Part shown: positions 1-5,494 of the stretch, piece after piece
Numbering within the stretch: position 1 is the stretch's first letter
Layout: the number at the start of each line of letters is the position of its first letter
From: an uncultured Flammeovirgaceae bacterium
GTDB lineage: Bacteria > Bacteroidota > Bacteroidia > Cytophagales > Cyclobacteriaceae
NCBI GenBank assembly: GCA_946480685.1
Contig: CAMLLI010000354.1
Span: forward strand, 1 to 5,494
Direction: 5' to 3'
DNA: 5,494 nt
Made by a program: the position numbers and the translations under genes
The notes under the pieces: generated by a model
The model's database searches: none
What the model was told of the DNA's origin: nothing
The model's input: the letters and a program-made list of their open reading frames with translations, nothing else

Positions 1-133
1 AAATTAGTTCTCCCTGCTGAAGACGTTGCTTGTCAATAAACCAACCGAGGAGATAAAGCTGTTGAGTGTTTTGTTGTAAAGCAATAAGTAGATCACAGGT
101 ATTTTAAAATCCCTTCACATCTGCTTCATATCT

Positions 134-643
134 ATGCTACAGAATTTTTCGTCAGAAAATCCGGTTCGTAAAAGCTCCGTTCGTATTGTGCTGATGCTCG
201 GTTTGCTGGTAGGTACATTAGACATTACCGGTGCCATCATCAACTATGTAATTGCTACGGGAAAAAATCCCATCGCTATCTTCCGGTATATAGCCAGTGC
301 TTTATTTGATACCTCGATGCCTGCGTTATTCCTGGCGGTGATGGGATTGATCATGCACTATTGCATTGCTCTCGGCTGGACGGTGTTATTCTTTTTTATA
401 TACCCGCGCCTTCGTTTTCTTCGTCAAAGTCAGGTTGCAACGGGGATGCTATACGGCATTTTCATCTGGATCATGATGACCCTGGTGTTTCTTCCGCTTA
501 CCAGGATTCCACCGCTGCCCGTACGCCCCATGCAGGCTGCGATTGGTATTGGTATTCTGATTGTCGCCATTGGTTTACCGCTGTCATTCTTCACGCACCA
601 TTATTATTTCAGTAAATCAAACGCATACCGTCAGCAGGTCTGA
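134..643 (+). CDS. Four-helix inner-membrane protein, YagU/DUF1440-like
   Basis: This is a 169-residue integral membrane protein of unproven function. Four hydrophobic segments are visible, at about residues 17-40, 62-90, 101-121 and 134-153. The N-terminus is short and polar (VRKSS at 11-15), and basic residues follow the second helix (PRLRFLR, 91-97), which fits N-in topology with both ends in the cytoplasm. The pattern GTLDITGA in helix 1, the GKNP turn (43-46) and GIFIW in helix 3 resemble small Bacteroidota proteins that I recall being annotated as DUF1440/YagU-like. That assignment is from memory and is not proven by a search. E. coli YagU is an inner-membrane protein linked to acid resistance, but carrying that role over would be speculative. 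The start at 134 is the first ATG; the next one (residue 21) would cut helix 1. No Shine-Dalgarno is seen, which is normal for this phylum. The gene stands alone, with a hairpin about 30 bases after its stop. Confidence 0.85.
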   Translation: MLQNFSSENPVRKSSVRIVLMLGLLVGTLDITGAIINYVIATGKNPIAIFRYIASALFDTSMPALFLAVMGLIMHYCIALGWTVLFFFIYPRLRFLRQSQVATGMLYGIFIWIMMTLVFLPLTRIPPLPVRPMQAAIGIGILIVAIGLPLSFFTHHYYFSKSNAYRQQV

Positions 644-673
644 CGTATAAGCATTTCCTCTTCATGCATTACC

Positions 674-704
674 GGTTTATGTGATTTCAAAATTCGCATA
701 AACC
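674..704. repeat. 11-pair dyad between the membrane-protein gene and the patatin gene
   Basis: The arms GGTTTATG (674-681) and CATAAACC (697-704) are perfect reverse complements. The stem extends inward by a T-G wobble, a G-C and an A-T pair, leaving a 9-base loop (685-693). There is no T-tract after the right arm, so it does not look like a standard intrinsic terminator. It lies 30 bases after the upstream stop codon and overlaps the proposed -33 element of the next gene. It could be a weak 3' end structure for the first gene or an operator for a dimeric regulator. The sequence alone does not decide between these. Confidence 0.6.
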
Positions 705-714
705 ATTACCTTCG
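685..714 (+). promoter_or_regulatory. Candidate Bacteroidota-type promoter for the patatin gene
   Basis: TACCTTCG at 707-714 matches the Bacteroidota -7 consensus TAnnTTTG at all but one fixed position. TTTC at 685-688, 18 bases upstream, is a one-mismatch match to the -33 TTTG. Transcription would start near 720 and give a leader of about 55 bases before the ATG at 777. Both boxes are imperfect, so this is a candidate only. Its position just after the 674-704 dyad adds some weight. Confidence 0.4.
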
Positions 715-776
715 CGGGTAGATTTACAGACGCATAGAAATATAGTCTGGACGTTTACTTTACCCGAAGCCTTATC

Positions 777-2966
777 ATGTTTACACAGTTGCGCGTTTTC
801 CTGACGTATCTTCCAAAAGCTATCTGGCTCTATGCTCCCGGATTGATATCCGTTATGGCTGCCTACTTCCTGCTCATGAAATTACCGCAGGGACAAGATC
901 TTATCATTCAACTTGGTGAATACCCGGGACCTTTTGTCTTTTCAACGATCGGGGTACTGGTTTGGTCTTTCTTTGTGTGGTATAGCTCAAAGCTTGTGAG
1001 CTATATGAAAGTAAACAAAGGCGTTACTATACCGGCTACATTTTACCGGCATGTGCCGCGCCTGTTAGGTTACAACGCACTGGTTATGCTGCAGATGGGT
1101 ATACTCGCGTTGCCAACCATGCTCGATCTTTCGGCAGGTTATATTCTTTGCTTCATGCTGCTGCATAATGCGCTATACTTTCTACTAAGTCACTTCTGGA
1201 CGGAAGGATATACGTACCCGGTAACGAGGTGGCTGATTATACTTACCGTGTTGGGAAAGATCGTGCTGATGCTCTGGCTATGCTGGGAGCATCGTAACGT
1301 TGAACCGTTTTTAAGACATCAGTTTTACCTGCCGATCATCGGCCTCGGACTTTTTCTGTTGCAGATACTGCTGGTGCGTTTTTATATACTTCGAAGAAGG
1401 TATATCAATGAGAAAGAAAAGAATGACCGCATTGATGAGCAGGATTGTGATTACGTTCGGTTCATGGGACGCGAAGTATTGAAAGTGCCGAAATCATCAC
1501 ACCGGGTCGAACAGCTATACTTCACAACCTTTAATATAGTCGCGTTGATTGGCGGTCTTGTTTTTACCAGTACTATATTTTTCATCGGTGTAGCAGATCG
1601 TATAGGACCACTTGCCTTTGCATTACTCACGTTTGGTGTGCTGGTGGGATTGGCAAACCTCGTGGGCTATCAATCGGTGAGGCGAAATTTTAACTTTCAT
1701 TTTCTCATTGTACTCTGGATCATCATCATTGGCTGGTTCGATTTTGCTGAGCTATACCGCGTGCGCCTCGTGAAAGCAGGTTCTGAAAATATATATGGCA
1801 AACGCCCTGATCTTAAAACCTATTTCGACCGCTGGATAAAAGATCGTCAGACAGATATAGCACAGTCAACTGAATTTCCGGTATATATTATTCTGTCCGA
1901 TGGAGGTGCATCGCGATCAGGCTACTGGGTAGCGTCTGTATTGGCTTCGTGGGAAGATCTTCCGGGAAGAGATACGACACAGGTTTTTTCGAATCACTTG
2001 CTTTGTTTATCTGGCACATCGGGTGGGAGTGTAGGCAACGTTACATTTTATACACTGTTGAAAAACAAACAGGATAATCCTGAACTGAAACTTACCAGGC
2101 GTGCACAGGAATTTTTAAGCACCGATTTTCTTACCTATTGTATAGCACATTACTTTGGCTCTGACCTGATGCGACATGTAGTGCCCATACATTTTACAGA
2201 TCGTGCTGCTGCGTTGGAAAAAGTAATGGAGCATGCTTCCGAGTCGTGTCTCGACAGTGCTTTTGAAAAAACGGTAAGCGAAGTAATTGATGTGTCGGGT
2301 AAATTGCCGATTCTGTTTTTGAATACAACCGAAGTACAAGGCGGTAGCCCGGCCGTTGTAAGCTCCGTGCAACTGGCAAGTTTCAGCAATCGTATGGATG
2401 TACTAACGGAAATAGATTCTACCGGTAAAGATGGTTACGGAGACATCCGGTTGAGTACGGCCACGATATTGAGTGCGCGCTTCCCCTATATTTCACCGGC
2501 AGGAAGTATACGTAATTATTATTTTGTGGATGGCGGATACTTTGATAATTCAGGCGCAGGTGTGGTACACGAAATGCTGCAGGAGCTTCAACGTATAATG
2601 GACGAAGACTCGGTTAATAAACCACTCTATGATAAACTGAAATTTCATTTGGTACACGTTACCAATACACCGTTGGATTCCGCTGAGCTGAAAACAATTC
2701 ATCCACTTACCAATGATATTGGTGCTCCTTTGCTTACGGTGCTCAACACCTATAGCTCGCAGACAACTGTAAATGATCAACGCCTCATCAATTACTTCCG
2801 CGAACGCGATAATATGGTGATCGATCCCGATATAAATCTGTATAAAGACTATAAAGGCAACGGTATAAAACGCGATAGCGTTCACTACCCAATGAACTGG
2901 GTTATCTCCGATTACAATCTTCAGCGTATGAATAAACGACTCCGCCAGGAGTTTAGCGGAAGGTAA
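777..2966 (+). CDS. Patatin-like phospholipase with multi-pass membrane N-terminal domain
   Basis: This 729-residue protein is probably a membrane-anchored lipid acyl hydrolase. The N-terminal half holds about nine hydrophobic segments (roughly residues 16-35, 52-72, 97-115, 120-140, 150-170, 182-203, 250-272, 276-296, 306-324). A highly charged loop (204-247) separates segments 6 and 7. The C-terminal half has the patatin landmarks in order: an oxyanion-hole loop DGGASRSG at 375-382; the nucleophile elbow GTSGG at 413-417, with Ser415 as nucleophile; the conserved LSARFPYISP stretch at 565-574; and the DGG motif at 585-587, whose Asp585 completes the Ser-Asp dyad. All catalytic residues are present, so activity is expected, although the third oxyanion-loop glycine is Ala378. 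Patatin domains hydrolyse ester bonds of phospholipids or other acyl lipids; the substrate here is unknown. ATG 777 is the first start in the frame and begins just before the first membrane helix. No Shine-Dalgarno is seen. The gene has its own candidate promoter upstream and hairpins after its stop, so it is probably monocistronic. Confidence 0.93.
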   Translation: MFTQLRVFLTYLPKAIWLYAPGLISVMAAYFLLMKLPQGQDLIIQLGEYPGPFVFSTIGVLVWSFFVWYSSKLVSYMKVNKGVTIPATFYRHVPRLLGYNALVMLQMGILALPTMLDLSAGYILCFMLLHNALYFLLSHFWTEGYTYPVTRWLIILTVLGKIVLMLWLCWEHRNVEPFLRHQFYLPIIGLGLFLLQILLVRFYILRRRYINEKEKNDRIDEQDCDYVRFMGREVLKVPKSSHRVEQLYFTTFNIVALIGGLVFTSTIFFIGVADRIGPLAFALLTFGVLVGLANLVGYQSVRRNFNFHFLIVLWIIIIGWFDFAELYRVRLVKAGSENIYGKRPDLKTYFDRWIKDRQTDIAQSTEFPVYIILSDGGASRSGYWVASVLASWEDLPGRDTTQVFSNHLLCLSGTSGGSVGNVTFYTLLKNKQDNPELKLTRRAQEFLSTDFLTYCIAHYFGSDLMRHVVPIHFTDRAAALEKVMEHASESCLDSAFEKTVSEVIDVSGKLPILFLNTTEVQGGSPAVVSSVQLASFSNRMDVLTEIDSTGKDGYGDIRLSTATILSARFPYISPAGSIRNYYFVDGGYFDNSGAGVVHEMLQELQRIMDEDSVNKPLYDKLKFHLVHVTNTPLDSAELKTIHPLTNDIGAPLLTVLNTYSSQTTVNDQRLINYFRERDNMVIDPDINLYKDYKGNGIKRDSVHYPMNWVISDYNLQRMNKRLRQEFSGR

Positions 2967-2983
2967 CTATATAAAAAGTGCAA

Positions 2984-3021
2984 TTTCCTCCGAAAGGAAA
3001 GATCGTTTTTGGAAGATCTTT
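2984..3021 (+). terminator. Candidate terminator region: two overlapping hairpins after the patatin gene
   Basis: The stop codon at 2964-2966 is followed by a 6-pair stem, TTTCCT (2984-2989) with AGGAAA (2995-3000), a 5-base loop, and a run of five T at 3006-3010 five bases later. A second stem, AAAGATC (2998-3004) with GATCTTT (3015-3021), shares bases 2998-3000 with the first, so both cannot form fully at once. The first resembles a weak intrinsic terminator for the patatin transcript. Stems are short and AT-rich, so efficiency is uncertain. Confidence 0.45.
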
Positions 3022-3025
3022 GACG

Positions 3026-3121
3026 TCCCCAGTGCTCCTATACTATAGCTGACGGTACAAATCCCATACACGCTACGCGTTACCATCTAACCTGTAGAGG
3101 GTATATAGGTGTCACTGGGGG
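3026..3121. repeat. Imperfect long inverted repeat, CCCCAGTG/CACTGGGG
   Basis: CCCCAGTG at 3027-3034 is perfectly complementary to CACTGGGG at 3113-3120, with a further T-G pair outside (3026/3121). After a small asymmetric internal loop, CCTATA (3037-3042) pairs with TATAGG (3104-3109). The inner region also holds CTATA-C-TATAG (3038-3048) and a small ACGC/GCGT hairpin with a TAC loop (3070-3080). As RNA this would form a closed, branched structure of about 95 bases; as DNA it resembles a miniature element with imperfect terminal inverted repeats. No target-site duplication is obvious at its ends. It matches no riboswitch class that I recognise. It lies between the patatin and receptor genes, upstream of the proposed receptor promoter. 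Confidence 0.6.
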
Positions 3122-3152
3122 AGGGTATTCTTATGAAGAGTAAGGCAAAATC

Positions 3153-3184
3153 TTTGTTTTCGTTGCGGAGCGATTGAATATTTG
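3153..3184 (+). promoter_or_regulatory. Candidate Bacteroidota-type promoter for the siderophore receptor
   Basis: TTTG at 3153-3156 fits the -33 box. AATATTTG at 3177-3184 matches -7 TAnnTTTG except for its first base. The 20-base spacing is normal for the phylum. Transcription would begin near 3190 and leave a leader of about 35 bases to the ATG at 3225. A second -7-like sequence, AATCTTTG (3149-3156), overlaps the -33 box and could serve an alternative upstream start. No clear Fur box was recognised nearby. Confidence 0.5.
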
Positions 3185-3224
3185 CGGCTGAAAAATCAAA
3201 CCTGCCGAAAGCAATCGTAAGCTT

Positions 3225-5494
3225 ATGAAATATCTTTACTCCCTTTTACTTATACAAGTACTTTTTTTTGCCGGTACATCGGCCTATGCACAAAGCGGTA
3301 AAATTAAAGGTACCGTAAAAGATGCACAAGGTCAGGTGTTGCCTGGCGCCACTATATTGGTGGAAGATAACCGTACCGGTACATCATCCGATGCATCTGG
3401 AAATTTTGAAATGACGATCAAACCGGGCCAATACAGACTTGCTGTGAGTATGGTCGGCTTTGAGACTATATACCGCGATGTTACCGTTGCAGAAGGTGAA
3501 GTAACGGTTGTTGATGCTCCGCTCACAGAAAGTAAAAATGTATTACAGCAGGTTGAGATCATTGGAAGAAAAGAGCAATCATATAAGAATACTTCTTCTT
3601 TTGTAGGCTCGAAGACTGAATTGAATTCGAAAGATCTTCCACAGTCCGTGTCGTTTGTTACCAAAGAGCTTATCAGCGATCAGGGACAGATGCGTGTAGG
3701 CGAAGTGGTAAAGAACATGAGCGGTGTAAACCAGTTCACTTTCTATGACGATATCACCATTCGTGGTTTCCGCATCAATGGTCAGAGTAATACACAACTT
3801 CTGAATGGACTTCGAACTTCATCAGGTTTCTGGAAACAGCCGTTGGCAAATTATCTTGAGCGTGTAGAAGTATTGAAAGGTCCTTCATCCGCGCTTTTTG
3901 GAAATGCTTCTCCGGGCGGAGTGTTGAATCGTGTTACTAAAAAGCCGTTGGACTATAACCGTAAGTCGCTTGATTTTTCATTCGGTAGCTTCAACACGTT
4001 CCGTGCTCTGGCTGACTTCACAGGTCCGATGAACACCGAACGTACCTTGCTATATCGTCTGAATATTGGCTACGAAGATGCAAACTCATTCCGCGACTTA
4101 CAGTTTGATAAGAACCTGGTAATTGCTCCGTCAATATCATTTTTACCAACCGATAAGACACGCCTGAATTTTGATATCATCTACAATCAATCCAACAGCA
4201 GGCTTGATCGCGGGCAAGCCGTGAATACCAACGATCTATACTCAACGCCTACATCGCGCGCACTGAGTTCAGCGAACGATTACCTGAATGAAAATACCTA
4301 TAACATTTCCGCTTCGCTCAATCATTATTTTACGGAGAAGTTATCGGTTACACTGGCCTATCTGAAGACGGGTTATAATGAAGACCTGCTGGAGCATCGC
4401 AGTGCCAACGGTTATGCGGTACGAGGCGACAGCTCAATTATTGAAGACAAAGTGGCGATGCAGGTTTTTCAACGCAAACGCAGACGCTATATCGACAACG
4501 TATCTGTATTCTTCAACTATGCCGCTACAACGGGTGCCCTGGAGCACAAACTGCTGGTTGGATATGACTATTCACAAGATCAGGTTCCTACGGGTGGATC
4601 ACAGTTAACGGCAAGCGGCTATCGCAATGCAGCCAACACCGGATATATAGCTACGTACGATCCGAAGAAAAAAGCAAATTACCTGTTGGATAAAGATGGT
4701 AACCCGGTGCCGAATGCCGCGCATTTCAACCTGGCTGACCCGATCGGTTCGCAGCTGCTGAAAGACATCAGCAAGTATTTTTTTGCTCCGCGATCATTCG
4801 ATCCTACATTCTATGAACTTCATGGTATATATGCACAGGACCTTATCAAGCTGGGTAAATTTCAGGCGTTGTTAGGCTTCCGTTATGAGAAGTATATAGA
4901 TAAGGAAAACTACCTGAAGGCTACCGAGAAGAAAGTAAGACAGGAAGCGTTCCTGCCGCGTGTGGGCTTGGTATACGAGCTACTTCCACAGATTAACCTG
5001 TATGGAACGTATGTAGAAGGGTATAATCCTCAAACAGCTTCTTCGATTTCGAATCCGAATGCCGGTGGTCCGTTTGATCCGCTGATGAGCAACATGTTTG
5101 AAGCCGGAGCGAAGAGCGAGTGGTTCAATAAGCAACTGGCTGTAACCGTTGGTGTATACCGCATCGAACAGAAGAATACATTATATAATGCAAGCGATGC
5201 AACCAACCCGGACCTGTTGAGACAAGTTGGTAAAGAATTATCACAAGGTATTGAGTTTGACGCGGTAGGACATATAACACCACACTGGAGTATATTGGCA
5301 ACTTACTCTCGTAACGAAGCACATATTACAGACAGCCCGGTAGAAGCAGAGATTGGTCGCCAAAAACCAAATGCTCCTAAAAATACAGCGAGCATCTGGA
5401 CACGCTATTCCATTTCACACGGTGCATTTGAAGGACTGGGCTTTGGTCTCGGTTCCAACTATGTTGACGAGCGTATATTGAGTATCAATGCGCA
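3225..5494 (+). CDS. TonB-dependent siderophore receptor with CarboxypepD_reg-like domain (3' end cut by window)
   Basis: This is an outer-membrane receptor that would import a ferric siderophore using energy from TonB-ExbB-ExbD. The frame is open without interruption from ATG 3225 to the window end (756 codons, no stop). Residues 1-22 form a signal peptide: MKYLYSLLL core with an AYA cleavage site before Gln23. Residues 25-102 are a CarboxypepD_reg-like beta-sandwich (GKIKGTVKDAQG, LPGATILV, ASGNFEM, VSMVGFE). A TonB-box-like stretch QQVEIIGRK (108-116) leads into the plug: LPQSVSFVTKELI (138-150), DITIRGF (176-182), LNGLR (193-197), and the diagnostic LERVEVLKGPSSALFG (211-226) with NASPGGVLNRVTKKP (227-241). 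The remainder is barrel, with alternating aromatic strands. Siderophore receptors with this extension usually reach about 780-830 residues, so roughly the last strands are missing. The N-terminal extension is not the STN signalling domain, so FecA-type sigma-factor signalling is not expected. The ligand cannot be told from sequence. The ATG follows a short leader without a Shine-Dalgarno. Confidence 0.95.
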   Translation, partial: MKYLYSLLLIQVLFFAGTSAYAQSGKIKGTVKDAQGQVLPGATILVEDNRTGTSSDASGNFEMTIKPGQYRLAVSMVGFETIYRDVTVAEGEVTVVDAPLTESKNVLQQVEIIGRKEQSYKNTSSFVGSKTELNSKDLPQSVSFVTKELISDQGQMRVGEVVKNMSGVNQFTFYDDITIRGFRINGQSNTQLLNGLRTSSGFWKQPLANYLERVEVLKGPSSALFGNASPGGVLNRVTKKPLDYNRKSLDFSFGSFNTFRALADFTGPMNTERTLLYRLNIGYEDANSFRDLQFDKNLVIAPSISFLPTDKTRLNFDIIYNQSNSRLDRGQAVNTNDLYSTPTSRALSSANDYLNENTYNISASLNHYFTEKLSVTLAYLKTGYNEDLLEHRSANGYAVRGDSSIIEDKVAMQVFQRKRRRYIDNVSVFFNYAATTGALEHKLLVGYDYSQDQVPTGGSQLTASGYRNAANTGYIATYDPKKKANYLLDKDGNPVPNAAHFNLADPIGSQLLKDISKYFFAPRSFDPTFYELHGIYAQDLIKLGKFQALLGFRYEKYIDKENYLKATEKKVRQEAFLPRVGLVYELLPQINLYGTYVEGYNPQTASSISNPNAGGPFDPLMSNMFEAGAKSEWFNKQLAVTVGVYRIEQKNTLYNASDATNPDLLRQVGKELSQGIEFDAVGHITPHWSILATYSRNEAHITDSPVEAEIGRQKPNAPKNTASIWTRYSISHGAFEGLGFGLGSNYVDERILSINA

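Noticed and set aside
1..39. Open + frame ending in TAA at 37-39, which could be the C-terminal tail of an upstream gene (KLVLPAEDVACQ).
   Set aside because: Only 12 codons are visible, with no recognisable motif. Chance openness of this length is common.
1..103. Minus-strand open frame of 34 codons running off the left edge, with a protein-like stretch (LYLLGWFIDKQRLQQGE).
   Set aside because: An in-frame stop (complement of 104-106) precedes it and no ATG, GTG or TTG lies in the visible part, so it cannot be called as a gene start. It could be a gene remnant, but only sequence left of the window could show that.
70..107. Possible promoter for the first gene: TTTG (70-73) and TATTTTAA (100-107).
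   Set aside because: The 26-base spacing is too long and the second box lacks the final G; this is chance-level in AT-rich DNA.
2115..2885. Several minus-strand open frames of 61-111 codons inside the patatin gene.
   Set aside because: They are antisense to the catalytic domain, whose + strand frame shows all family motifs. The antisense translations show no domain features.
3026..3121. Cobalamin riboswitch, suggested by CACTGGGG before an outer-membrane transporter.
   Set aside because: The conserved B12-box and the remaining core blocks are absent, and the receptor belongs to the siderophore type rather than BtuB.
3332..3797. Minus-strand open frames of 72 and 110 codons.
   Set aside because: They are antisense to the CarboxypepD_reg and plug regions of the receptor, which read cleanly on the + strand.
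4378..4608. A 76-codon + strand frame inside the receptor barrel region.
   Set aside because: It is in an alternative frame of the intact receptor gene and has no coding signature.

Overview
The window comes from a member of the Bacteroidota, with a Cytophagales-like lineage as the best guess (low confidence at order level). The large receptor gene has the CarboxypepD_reg-like N-terminal extension that is typical of TonB-dependent receptors in this phylum. Start codons lack clear Shine-Dalgarno sequences. The upstream regions of two genes contain matches to the phylum's -33 TTTG / -7 TAnnTTTG promoter pattern.

Layout, all on the + strand: (1) 134-643, a small four-helix membrane protein resembling the YagU/DUF1440 group. 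(2) A 133-bp gap holding an 11-pair dyad (674-704) and a candidate promoter. (3) 777-2966, a 729-residue protein with about nine N-terminal membrane segments followed by a patatin-like phospholipase domain carrying a Ser-Asp catalytic dyad. (4) A 258-bp gap (2967-3224) with a cluster of inverted repeats, including a long element bounded by CCCCAGTG/CACTGGGG, and a good candidate promoter. (5) 3225 to the window end, a TonB-dependent siderophore receptor with signal peptide, CarboxypepD_reg-like domain, plug and most of the beta-barrel. It is cut by the window edge and has no stop codon here.

The three genes are co-directional, but the gaps, hairpins and separate candidate promoters suggest independent transcription units rather than one operon. 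The sequence shows no pathway joining them. Each is a cell-envelope protein: inner-membrane protein, membrane-tethered lipid acyl hydrolase, and outer-membrane iron-siderophore importer.

I did not find a clearly new multi-gene system. The points most worth a second look are the inverted-repeat element at 3026-3121, the dyad overlapping the promoter of the patatin gene, and the topology of the patatin protein, where charge distribution suggests a periplasmic catalytic domain.
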